This document shows positions 33,962 to 44,370 of a stretch of 64,000 bases of DNA, in pieces. Position 1 is the stretch's first letter; each line of letters starts with the position of its first letter. Source of the DNA: Pseudoneurospora amorphoporcata (lineage: Eukaryota > Ascomycota > Sordariomycetes > Sordariales > Sordariaceae); the NCBI GenBank assembly GCA_033297205.1, contig MU859180.1, forward strand, positions 43,622-107,621, written 5' to 3'. The notes under the pieces are model-generated. The model was given only the letters and a program-made list of their open reading frames with translations, was not told the DNA's origin and searched no databases. The position numbers were made by a program, and so were the translations under genes.

Positions 33962-36900
33962 TTTGGCGGTTTTCTACGGCGCAAGAGGCAGTCTCTTCTA
34001 TCAACCTTTCGATATACGAAAGATTGATGAAAAGAATGTCTCTGGCTTCTCTATGAAAGAAGTCGATTGACGTAGGTGAGAAGGCGGTCACTGTGCGACC
34101 CGTCTTCTTGGACTCGGATTCAGTCGATTCCTCTGCGAAGAGGGTTTCGAAAAGGATGGGGATTCCGGAGTTGTTGTGGTTGGTTGTGAGTGGCCGGATG
34201 CTGACTGGGGAAGATGGTAAGGAGAAGATCAAGACAGGTAAAGCTACCACGAGCAAGGCCGGTTCAAATAATGAGCCGAGTGTCCGTCTGGGGGAACTAC
34301 GAGACCACCGTTACCGATTGTGGGCGGTTGGTTGGCCCGGCCTTGTAGGGAGAATCACAAGCAAAACAGGGCGATACGGAGGGAGACGGAGGCTCTCGCT
34401 GGGGCCCGTGTGGGCGTGGCCGTTGACGACGGCGATGTGCGTGTCTTGATGTGTGGGAAAGTTTCTTGGGGAAATGGAGAGAGGGGAGGGGGGGGGTCTA
34501 GTTCTCCAGAAGGAGGGGGTTCGCCAATGGGATTGCTGGCGAGCGGTGTATGGCAGAGAGCTTGCTGGCAACTGGCTAGAGAGCTTCATCTTCACACTGA
34601 AGCTCGGCAGAACTGCCCTTGGGGGTATAACCTCACTCGACCCCAGGCCCCAGCTACGCGGATGTAGCGTGGATCTCATAGCACAGGGAGCCTCCGAATG
34701 GCAATCTTAACCATCCTACAGCCAGTGTAGGTCCGCCATAACAAGAGCCGAGAGGCCAGAAGAGTGGATGGTCAGACTGGTGATGCTGGGCAGTTGTAGG
34801 TACCGAAGGGTTGATAAAAGCTTTGGAGATGGGATGGGCGGGAGGAAATTGTAGGATTTCCGGGTCCCGGCTGTGCCAATATCCGCCATTTTTACTCTCC
34901 CTTTTTTGCCCTTTCTGGCGGGCTTGCGGCGCCGCGGTGGTTCGTGCATAATATCTGTTTACGCACATATGGTGTGGGGAACAGCTTGTTTATCGAAAGC
35001 AAAAGGAGTTTAGCGCATCGCCAGGGGGCCGTATTGATCCCCACGCCATCGGCCCTGATTGCTTCCTGATTCGTCTCTGTTTGCTCGGCCGTCCGGTCCC
35101 CTTCCCCAGCGAGTCCCCAGCCCCCTCGCGAATCTCGTTCTGGGATCAGCCAGCTCCGGCCAGCGAGACCTGATACCCAATCGAGCTTAGGTCCAAGCTC
35201 CTTGACGGCCACGATGGGAGCTCGAGGTGAGCTGAACATGAGCGGAGCAGGCAAGCATCACATCGCCTTCGATTCGATCAAATCGTCGTGGCCGACCCAT
35301 TTGATCGGCCTGCCAAGTGCCAACCTCCCGCAATCTCTGAATAGCGACGGATCCGTGCCCGTACCCCGTTTTCGCCTTCATATACCGCCACTTCTCCCGA
35401 GGTTGTCGCTTGTTTTTTCAGCAGCTCCGCTGAAGCCATCATGATCCGGCAGTCGGCTAGCAGAGGTCCAGTGCTTTTTTTTAGGGACTGCTAGCAACTG
35501 CTAGGTGAAACGCCAGGACAGGACCTGTTCCAGAGATTGTGCGACGGCTGTCAGGTCCAGCCCTCAATAGTCGCCCAGAGGTCATCATGTTTCCAATTTG
35601 TGACAGGAACTGGACCGGAACAGTGGCTCGACTGGCCAACTGCTCAGCGCTGCATCTGCACGCCACTCATGTCGGTTGGTAACCTCCCCGGGTCAAGGAG
35701 GGGAGCGAGGGGGAGGAGCCTGGGGGAAGGAATCAAGAGTGAAAACATGGGAAAGGGCATGGCCGGGCCAGCGCCATTCCATCATGATCACCGCAGCACC
35801 ATCACAAACGAACAGAGAGGCCAATCGGGGGACCACAGAAAGATCTCGGGTTTGCTGCAACAGCTGCTGCAACACAGGCGTGGTTCAGCTCCTTGATAGG
35901 TGGCTGGGAAATTGATGAGCGGTTTCGAAGCCTTCAGCGACACCCTCGGCTGCATTTCGACCTGCAGTAGAGCTGCAGGCTAGAAGCCGAAAGACCTGAA
36001 TGGTGGATCAATGGAAGCTGTGGGTATCAGTTGGCGTTTCCGACAAAGTCTCGACCCCTTTCCCAGCCTCTTTTTCGTTCCATGAGAATGTTTTCTCCTC
36101 TGTGCGGTTATTGTCGCGTAGGGGAAACGATAGCAAGCGCAAAGAAGAGCACATGAGATAACCATGGGACGTTTCCATTGGGCTGTTTAAGAGGTTCAGC
36201 CCTCCATCAACCGAACCGCTAGGATATATTTTGGATAGCCGCCAACCTCAAGCCAGTGCTGTGGCAGGCCGATGAATAACGGGAGACGGCATCGCCGCGT
36301 GTTGTCGGTCTCGTTGCGGTTTTACCTACAGGTACCTAGTCGCGGTGTTCTGTTCCACCAATGTGTGTTAACGTCTGACAAACGGCGCCGTGGCAAGCTA
36401 CAACAGGCGATACCTAGAGTATACAACCGGGCATTGACTGCCTGTAGTGTAAAATGAGACTGGCCGATCGATTTGCTTCTCACTGGTGTCTGGCTCTTTT
36501 GGCGGCAGATCTCATTCGGCCCGGTGGTCATGGTTCTCGCAGCGCCGTGACGGCAGCGTTCTCCTTGCTGCCGTCTGACGCCTCGGTTTTGTGGTTCTGG
36601 ATCAGCACGTTGTAACGCTATCTCGTGAAGGGAAAAGGACGCGATGCACCCTTGGATGGAGCCTCTCCTGGCGCTCGCCTGTCCCGTAACGCGAATCGTA
36701 ATGCCCCCGAAAATGCGGATTCGTCTCCTCTTCTCAGGACAACATGTCGCTGTTGCAGATGTTGACCCGGCAACGTCCCCTCGGGTTCGCGTGTTCCTGA
36801 CGCTAGCTCAGATTGGGGATAACCCGCCAGTCCGGAAGCTTCCCTTCAGTTCCCTTCCCTCGACATGGTTGGTAGCACATGTCCACACTCCACAAAGCCT

Positions 36901-38277
36901 CACCGACGGGATCGAGGAGGGCGGGTTCGGTTCCGATCTACCTACACGTGTCGAAGCCTTTGACGGAATGGAAGGTCGGCAGAAGCAAGCTGTTCTTTGA
37001 CACCTTCCGCTGGGTACGATGTTGGCAACACGGCCTCGGAGGACCGGATCTCGGGATACGCAGTGCGCGGTGGGGGGGAAAACTTGGAAAAGGGGCAATG
37101 ACAGGAAGACGACGGGACCGGTGCCGCACCACCTTTCCACCCCGGACCCAGACGGCGCAGATTTCCCGCAAGATTGCTTGGTTCGGAGGCTCACGCGATA
37201 CGTCCGTGTACGCTGTAGCTGCGGGCCTTGCGCACGTCACGGCACGGATCTTCTTTTACCCCTTGCAGTCCCGGTCCCGTGCCGCATCTGCCCTGCGGCT
37301 GCGTTCTGCGTGGTGCAGACAGCATGCCAGGAACAAGTGAACAACTGGCGGTGCTGCTGGCTAGCGCATGCACAGCCAAGGACCACAACGGCGGTGGTCG
37401 AGTGAAGTGTTGGTGGATGGCCCACCTGCTACACACCAAAGGAACACCGACAACACCAACACAGGTGAGACTGAGAGGACCATAACGACCAGACAACTTT
37501 CGGTGTACTTATCTGTCCACGGGAACCACAGATCAGCGGAAAAATTAGCAGATGGCAGTCTGTAGTTTAGTGTAGCAGCAGTCCGTCCCTCTCAAGCCAA
37601 GCAAAGCCAACCGCCGATGTTCATAAGACGAGGGCATCGGGCGGCTCCGACGGCTGGCCATCTTTCACGATGGACTCGCCTCCCTTCCAAGCCATGTCTC
37701 TACTTGTCTACTATTCTGGCGGCAGGCAGTAAATAGCCCAAGTCATCATGTCGACTAGATTGACCCGGATCTCAGACGGGCCATTGGGAGCTTTCGAGTG
37801 CTCGACTGGGTCTCGTCCTGTGTCTCCAGGTGGTCCCGTCTGGGTCAGACAATGGCCGTTTGTCGTGTAGCACCGAGTGTGTCTAACTGGTGACAAGGAG
37901 CGAGCGCGTGCTGAGAATGATTGAACCAACAGGCCTTTTGCTGAAATCGTAGATGAGATGAACGTTTCGATGGAATGAGCAGAGGCTGGACTTTCAGCCA
38001 TATTGACCAGCGAGGAAAGTACTTCCGAGTCGATCGCCTGCTCATGACCATTTCGATGTACCGGACTGAAGGAGCTATTCAAGAAATCCTCACCTACGGC
38101 CTGTGATGCGCAACGCCGCAATTTGGAATGGAAACAGTGAGAGTTCAGATGAGATGACCTAGAGCCGGGGTTTCTTCCTTTACCCCAGACCATTTTGTAT
38201 CCTGATTACCTGCCAACAAGTCCATAGCGAATATCGAGTTCATAAAGCACGGCTGCTCTGAAGAGGACGACCTCAGA
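33962..38277. other. 4.3-kb spacer, hex-1 leader side
   Basis: 33962-34586 has no minus-strand ATG and probably includes the hex-1 leader and promoter. The rest (34.6-38.2 kb) has only short, overlapping frames without domains. Purine-rich, G-run DNA lies near 34470-34530. No RNA gene recognised. Confidence 0.55.
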
Positions 38278-38430
38278 ATGCATTGGCAAAACCGAATCGC
38301 CTTTTCCATCATCGTGGGCATGGTCGCCGGTGCCTTTGCCTTTGCCCTCACATATCAATGCTTCCGCGATTATCAGCGCCGCCGTACTCTGCAGAGAGGG
38401 GCAGATGAGTCTCCCCCGGTTGAGGTCTGA
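38278..38430 (+). CDS. possible 50-residue single-span membrane protein
   Basis: A small frame from ATG (AGAATGC, A at -3) to TGA. It begins MHWQNR, then has one strongly hydrophobic segment, about IAFSIIVGMVAGAFAFALTY, with a small-residue GxxxG motif (GMVAG). A basic stretch, CFRDYQRRRTLQR, and an acidic/Pro end, DESPPVEV, follow. The order hydrophobic helix then positive charges suggests the C-terminus faces the cytosol or matrix. Third codon positions favour C/G as in neighbouring genes. The frame is open for 24 codons further upstream without ATG, so an additional 5' exon is possible. I do not recognise a family. It lies 400 bp upstream of RQC2 on the same strand. Chance occurrence cannot be excluded. 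Confidence 0.35.
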   Translation: MHWQNRIAFSIIVGMVAGAFAFALTYQCFRDYQRRRTLQRGADESPPVEV

Positions 38431-38828
38431 TAATCCAATATCTCCTTCCAGGAAGGATCATGATGATGCCTTCTCAAACATCAACCTAACATCACCACCT
38501 TCAAAGCGGACAGAACAGCGAGCAGCGGCCGCTGTGATTGGCTATTGCCTTATTACTAACATCGATGAAAGTGGAAGAGCTTGGACCGCCTGCCGTGCTG
38601 ACGTAAGGCGCTCGGCGAGTGACTGCTTCTTGAGGTGCCCCTGGCCGAGGACAACAAGTGGAAGTACCTGTGTACTGCACCCCACTACCCCGCCATGACA
38701 TCTTGTCGCTTTGTTTTGGACAGCGGCCGAAGCGATTCGGAAACTTGACCTCGCCATCACCATTCTTGACATCTTTACCATCTAAACGGAGCTCAACGTT
38801 GGGTATCTCCAAACAAACAGAAGCCCAG

Positions 38829-41800
38829 ATGAAGCAGCGATTCTCCTCTCTCGACGTCAAGGTAGTGGCCCACGAGCTCTCGGAAGCTCTGGTGTCGCTG
38901 CGCCTGGCCAACATCTACGACCTCAACTCCAAGATCCTCCTCCTCAAGTTCGCCAAACCCGACAACAGGCAACAGCTCCTGATCGAATCCGGTTTCCGCT
39001 GCCATCTTACCGGCTTCGTACGCACGGCTTCCCCAGCACCCAGCCAGTTCGTCGCCAGGCTTCGCAAATACCTCAAGACTCGACGCTGTACCTCCGTCTC
39101 CCAGATTGGCACCGATCGCATCATCGAAGTCCAGTTCAGCGATGGCGCCTTTCGACTTTATCTCGAATTCTTTGCTAGCGGCAACATCATCCTTACCGAT
39201 GCCGACCTCAAGATCTTGGCTCTGCTCCGCAATGTTCCCGAGGGCGAAGGCCAGGAACCGCAGCGCATTGGTCTGACCTACACGCTTGAAAACAGACAGA
39301 ACTTTGGAGGGGTTCCTGCCCTGACCAAGGAGCGTCTGAGGGATGCGCTGCAGAGCACAGTCCAAAAGGTAGCCGCTGATCAAGCTGCCGGTAAGAAGAT
39401 CAAGAAGAAGGGCGCCGACGAGCTACGAAGGGGCCTTGCGACCACCATCACAGAGCTACCGCCCATTCTCGTCGACCATGTCTTCCGCCTCACCAGCTTC
39501 GACCCAGCCACCAAGCCTGCCGAGATCCTGGATGACGATTCCCTCCTAGACAAGCTATTCGACACCCTCCAGCAAGCACGAGAAATTCTTGACGAGGTCA
39601 CCGATTCTCCCGTTGCCAATGGTTACATCATTGCTAAGCCTAGGCCCGGGCTTGAGGATGCAGAGGTGGACGTCGATGCGCCACCAGCCGAAAAGGCTAA
39701 GAGCCTCCTCTACGAGGACTTCCAGCCGTTCCTGCCCAAGCAGTTCGAGGATAATAAGGCATATCGCATCTTGCCGTTCGTCGGCTACAACAAGACAGTT
39801 GATGAGTTCTTCTCATCTCTCGAGGGACAGAGGCTGGAGTCCAAGCTCAGCGAGCGCGAAGCTGCTGCCAAGAGGAAGCTCGAAGCTGCTCGTATGGACC
39901 AAGCTAAGCGAATAGAAGGACTGCAAGAGATGGAGATGCTCAACTACCGCAAGGCAGCAACCATTCAAGCCAATATTGAACGTGTCCAGGAAGCCATGGA
40001 TGCCGTGAACGGCCTGCTACAGGAAGGCATGGATTGGGTCGACATCACGAAACTGATTGAAAAGGAGCAGAAGCTGGGCAACCCCGTTGCTGAAATTATC
40101 AAGTTGCCGATGAAGCTGAAGGAAAACACAGTAACACTGCTGCTAGGAGAAGGGGTAGAAGAAGAGGAAGAGGGTGATCAAGATAAAGAAGATGATGAGT
40201 TCGATTACAGCGATGATGAGGACGAAGGCTACGGGGGAGAAGAAACAACCAAGAACAAAGCGCCAGTCAACCGCCTCGAGATCGATATCAACCTGACACT
40301 CAGCGTTTGGAACAACGCAAGCGAGTACTACGACCAGAAGCGAACAGCTCATCACAAGGCGCAGAAGACCGTCCAACAGTCGGCCATCGCCTTGAAGAGC
40401 GCCGAGCAGAAGATCTCTGAGGATCTCAGGAAGGGTCTCAAGCAAGAGAAACCAGTTCTTCAACCCATCAGGAAGGCAATGTGGTTCGAGAAGTTCACCT
40501 GGTTTATTTCCTCGGATGGCTATCTGATTCTTGGAGGCCGTGACGCTCAACAGAACGAGATGCTATACAAGCGGCATCTGAGGAAGGGAGACGTCTACGT
40601 CCACGCCGATGTTCACGGAGCTGCAAGCGTGATCATCAAGAACAATCCAAAGACGCCTGATGCGCCCATTCCGCCGTCAACCCTTGCCCAGGCTGGTAAC
40701 TTGTCGGTGTGCTGCTCTAGTGCTTGGGACTCCAAGGCTGGCATGGGTGCCTGGTGGGTTACTGCTGACCAGGTCTCGAAGAGCGCGCCCACTGGCGAAT
40801 ACCTCCCGGTAGGATCGTTCATGGTCCGAGGGAAGCGTAACCTCTTGCCTCCGGCGCTGCTGACGCTTGGTTTCGGTCTGCTCTTCAGGATATCCGAAGA
40901 CAGCAAGTCCAAGCATACCCGTAACAGGGTCTATGACTTTGGAGAAGGCAAGACGAGAGATCGTGCTGACTCTCTGGATGTCCTGTCAGAACGTGCAGAG
41001 AGCCCTCACGAGCAGAAGCCAGAGGCCGGTCAAGAGTCTGAGAGTGACGATGAAGACGAGGATGCTGCAAACCAAAAGGCAAGATCTAATCCCCTGCACC
41101 CGCAGCGTTCTGGACAAGACGAGTCCGGGGAAAGCGATGCTGCCCAAGCCGCAGAGCCACCAACGGAAGAGTTGGCAGACCTTGAAATTACCGAGGAGGA
41201 GCCCGCAAGCAACCCCGATGAGGACAGCAAGTCGCCGGCGGAACCGGGACCCGCTGCAGCACAGGACGAAGAGGAGGAGGTAGAAGATGAGGAGGAGGAG
41301 GACTCAAACCAGCCATCCAGCAAGCAGGCCGGCACTCCCTCATCATCAACCGCTCCCCAAAAGCAACAGTCTCCGAAGAAGGCGCCCGCCAAGCGTGGCC
41401 AGCGCGGCAAGCAAAAGAAGATTGCGGCCAAGTACAAGGACCAAGATGAGGAGGACCGTGCCCTCATGGAGGAGCTCATGGGTGTCAAGGCTGCTCGTCA
41501 GAAGGCCGAAGCTGAAGCCGCTGCTAAAGCCAAGGCCGAAGCCGAGGCTGCCGCCGCTTGCGAGCGCCGCCGTCAGCAACAGGAGCGCGTCAAGAAGGAG
41601 ATCGCCGAACACGAGGAGGTCCGCCGTCTCATGATGGAGGAAGGCGAGGACATGCCCGTGGACGAGTCCGAGATGGCGATGGAGATGGCGCCGCTCGAGA
41701 CCCTGGTCGGCACTCCGCTTGCGGGCGATGAGATCCTGGAGGTGGTGCCGATCTGTGCACCGTGGAATGCTTTGAACAAGGTCAAGTACAAGACGAAGCT

Positions 41801-42098
41801 GCAGCCTGGAAACACGAAGAAGGGCAAAGCCGTTAAGGAGATCGTCGAACGGTGGAGGTTGGCGGGCGTCAAGAAGGGTTGGATCGACGAGTCGTCGTCG
41901 GATCCGGAGAAGATTTGGCCGAGAGAGATTGAGCTTATCAAGGGACTGAAGGTTGAAGAGGCTTTCAACTGTGTGCCTGTGAGCAAGGTCACTGTGATGC
42001 AGTCTGGTGGTCTTGCTGGTAGCTCGAGCGGAGGAGGATCCGGGAAGGGTGGTGGTGGCAAAGGCAATGCCAAGGGAGGGAAGGGAAAGAAGAAATAG
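38829..42098 (+). CDS. rqc2: ribosome quality control factor RQC2/NEMF (Tae2)
   Basis: Rqc2 binds stalled 60S subunits carrying peptidyl-tRNA, recruits the Ltn1 ligase and directs CAT-tail addition in the cytosol. A single exon of 1089 residues (yeast about 1038). The start MKQRFSSLDVK is the canonical family start. The NFACT-N domain keeps Asp9 and the Asp96-Arg97 pair (GTDRIIE), equivalent to yeast D9, D98 and R99 needed for CAT tailing. A helical coiled-coil region follows (about 330-430), then an acidic patch near 440-475. NFACT-R lies at about 547-694 (KAMWFEKFTWFISSDGYLIL, GDVYVHADVHGAASVIIKN). A long acidic low-complexity linker (about 715-870) and a Lys/Ala/Glu helix precede NFACT-C (CAPWNALNKVKYKTKLQPG, about 975-1055). 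The protein ends in a Gly/Lys-rich tail. The upstream open frame has no ATG. Confidence 0.96.
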   Translation: MKQRFSSLDVKVVAHELSEALVSLRLANIYDLNSKILLLKFAKPDNRQQLLIESGFRCHLTGFVRTASPAPSQFVARLRKYLKTRRCTSVSQIGTDRIIEVQFSDGAFRLYLEFFASGNIILTDADLKILALLRNVPEGEGQEPQRIGLTYTLENRQNFGGVPALTKERLRDALQSTVQKVAADQAAGKKIKKKGADELRRGLATTITELPPILVDHVFRLTSFDPATKPAEILDDDSLLDKLFDTLQQAREILDEVTDSPVANGYIIAKPRPGLEDAEVDVDAPPAEKAKSLLYEDFQPFLPKQFEDNKAYRILPFVGYNKTVDEFFSSLEGQRLESKLSEREAAAKRKLEAARMDQAKRIEGLQEMEMLNYRKAATIQANIERVQEAMDAVNGLLQEGMDWVDITKLIEKEQKLGNPVAEIIKLPMKLKENTVTLLLGEGVEEEEEGDQDKEDDEFDYSDDEDEGYGGEETTKNKAPVNRLEIDINLTLSVWNNASEYYDQKRTAHHKAQKTVQQSAIALKSAEQKISEDLRKGLKQEKPVLQPIRKAMWFEKFTWFISSDGYLILGGRDAQQNEMLYKRHLRKGDVYVHADVHGAASVIIKNNPKTPDAPIPPSTLAQAGNLSVCCSSAWDSKAGMGAWWVTADQVSKSAPTGEYLPVGSFMVRGKRNLLPPALLTLGFGLLFRISEDSKSKHTRNRVYDFGEGKTRDRADSLDVLSERAESPHEQKPEAGQESESDDEDEDAANQKARSNPLHPQRSGQDESGESDAAQAAEPPTEELADLEITEEEPASNPDEDSKSPAEPGPAAAQDEEEEVEDEEEEDSNQPSSKQAGTPSSSTAPQKQQSPKKAPAKRGQRGKQKKIAAKYKDQDEEDRALMEELMGVKAARQKAEAEAAAKAKAEAEAAAACERRRQQQERVKKEIAEHEEVRRLMMEEGEDMPVDESEMAMEMAPLETLVGTPLAGDEILEVVPICAPWNALNKVKYKTKLQPGNTKKGKAVKEIVERWRLAGVKKGWIDESSSDPEKIWPREIELIKGLKVEEAFNCVPVSKVTVMQSGGLAGSSSGGGSGKGGGGKGNAKGGKGKKK

Positions 42099-43281
42099 AT
42101 ACGGAGTCCGTGGGAGAAGCGAAAAGTATGTTTTGTATAACAGACTCGAGACTTCAGCGAAACTATGACAGCGGAAGCATCGCAATGGCTTACAAGCTCA
42201 GTCCACCAAGTGCTCCATGTGAACGCCCCTCGTGAAGTGCCTAGACGATGCTCACTTGAACTGGTCTACAGTAGCTGACGTTAGAGTACGCAGGATGATG
42301 TTTAACACCATAAACTTTGGGTGAGTACTATTGCTGGTGCCTGGCGGTTATGGGCAGTGATGCATCACGGGTTCTGGGAATAGCCTCATCACAACCCGTG
42401 GTGACAGGGGTACCTTAGATAAGGAGAAAGATAACAAAACCAATGCAGGCCCCACCACCGCCTATGAGCACGGACCACTGACGTCTTAAGCAGGTTCTCG
42501 GCGCCGTGACCGAGCTAAATAGCGGACAGAAGCCGGCAGGCAAGTAGAATGGGCGCCGAGCCGACGGTAATCAAAAGCCCGAAGGCTCCAGTCGGCCGCT
42601 CCAGTCCGCTCTGGTTGGCCCCCATTCGCTAACGTCCAAGTACACGGGCACCCAGCGCCTCATCCATCCATCATCATGCACCCTGCCAGCTTCCAGAATC
42701 CAGAATTCCGGCCTGGCAACGCATCGCAACTGGAAACCCGAACCTGACTCTCTTCTCCTGACCAAATTGTTCATCGGCACCGCCTCACCTCAGCCTAGGA
42801 TTCCGTGAGCGCCTCACAATCTTCAAGTTCTGTTCTGCATTCTCTCTCAGCTTGTGAAGCAGCTGCCTCACCTTCACTTTATACAACACAAGAACTTCCA
42901 TTACTTTTTTCCCCTATCTTCCCTCCTTTTTTCTAATCGCTTCATCTCCGTCGTCGTCCACACAACACACCCCCCTGTTCGCCGATTTTCCGCAACCAAG
43001 CACAACACGCAAGCTACTGCCAACTTGAACAACTGGACCACGATTAACTGTTTTCCATTAATTCACCGAATTCCCGACTTTCGGCCTTCCCGCTTCTCTG
43101 ACTTGACTATTACAACAAGCGGAACCCTCGGACCCCTCTCTAATTGATTGCCCCGAGCTCGAGAAACAACCACCTCGGCCAAGCAAGCTGCAAGCTCTAC
43201 AGTAGTATTACTACAACTTCAAAAGATTGCGCAGTGTTGTCTCTTGGTGTTAAGAGCCAGGAAACCCCTAGAAACGAAATC
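42099..43281. other. spacer and PIS1 leader
   Basis: The 3' flank of RQC2 followed by the promoter and CT/CA-rich leader of the phosphatidylinositol synthase gene (42790-43281). Open frames there are leader composition, not genes. Confidence 0.6.
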
Positions 43282-44370
43282 ATGCCGGCCGCTGAGCAGG
43301 TCCGCCGTGGGGAGGGTGTCGAGTCGCGGGAGAACATCTACACCTTTGTGCCAAACTTGATCGGTACGAATTCACGAATGCATCCACTCATTGCTTCCAC
43401 TGCCTCCATCTACGGGTCCCATGCGCCTTACGCCCGTGTAAACCCCAAGACATAATCAGATTGTGAACGGCTTTGCTAACAGGGTCTGGCCCACCACCAC
43501 TTACAGGTTACTCCCGTATCGTCCTTGCCGTGGCCTCGCTCTACTACATGCCCCTCCACCCACGAACATGCTCTTTGCTCTACAGCGTCTCGTGCTTGCT
43601 CGACGCCCTCGATGGCTATGCCGCCCGCTACCTTGACCAGTCCACCCGCTTCGGCGCAGTGCTCGACATGGTCACTGACCGCTGCACGACGGCCTGCCTG
43701 CTCGTCTTCCTCGCCTCCGCCTTCCCCCGCTGGTCCATCGTCTTCCAGGGCCTGATCGCCCTCGACATGGCCAGCCACTACATGCACATGTACGCGACTC
43801 TGGCCATGGGCGGCTCGGATGAGAGCCACAAGAATGTCGACAAGTCGAGGAGCTTCATTCTTAATCTCTACTATACCAACAGGGTACGTCACTCTTTGTT
43901 GCTGAATCTTTTTTTGGTTGGGGAGAAGAAGAAGAAGAAGGAGTTGTAGTTAGCTGACATTTTTTCTTCTGTAGACCGTTCTTTTCCTGTGCTGCGCCCT
44001 CAACGAGGTCTTCTTCATTGCCCTCTACCTGCTCTCTTTCTCGAGCCCTCTCCTCTCTCCTGGCCTCTTGGAGCAGGTTCCCGAGATCAAGCAGGCTAAC
44101 CCCTACAGCGCCGCTGCTCTCGAGCTGGCGCGTGCCAACAAGATGGTAAGCCTTCATTACCTCCGGAAGTAGCTTGACAACCGACTAACCATTACCCCGC
44201 GTCTTTAGGACTCCACCGTCCCTTGGGTCATCGCAATCGTCTCCTTCCCCGTCATGATGCTCAAGCAAATCATCAACGTCGTCCAGCTTGTCAAGGCTAG
44301 CAGGTGGCTGGCGGAGGGTGACCTTAAGGCCAGAAGGGAGCGCAGAAAGAACCTCAAGAAGGGCCTCTAA
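43282..44370 (+). CDS. pis1: CDP-diacylglycerol-inositol 3-phosphatidyltransferase (PI synthase)
   Basis: Makes phosphatidylinositol and CMP from CDP-diacylglycerol and myo-inositol in the ER membrane; it is the source of all phosphoinositides. Exons 43282-43363, 43507-43883, 43975-44145 and 44209-44370; introns of 143, 91 and 63 bp are GT-AG and in phase; 263 residues. The N-terminus reads NIYTFVPNLIGYSRIVLAV, typical of PIS. The CDP-alcohol phosphotransferase signature DGxxARx8GxxxDxxxD is complete, from DGYAAR through STRFGAVLDMVTD. Several hydrophobic segments follow (CLLVFLASAF, VLFLCCALNEVFFIALYLL, VIAIVSFPVMMLKQIINVV). The C-terminus is basic (RRERRKNLKKGL). Assignment to PIS rather than other CDP-alcohol transferases rests on the N-terminal block and the DMASHYMHMY segment. 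Confidence 0.95.

Noticed and set aside
32930..34027. 365-codon plus-strand frame rich in Val, Leu and Met
   Set aside because: It is the complement of the His-rich HEX1 exon (CAC/CAT read backwards as GTG/ATG), which explains its composition.
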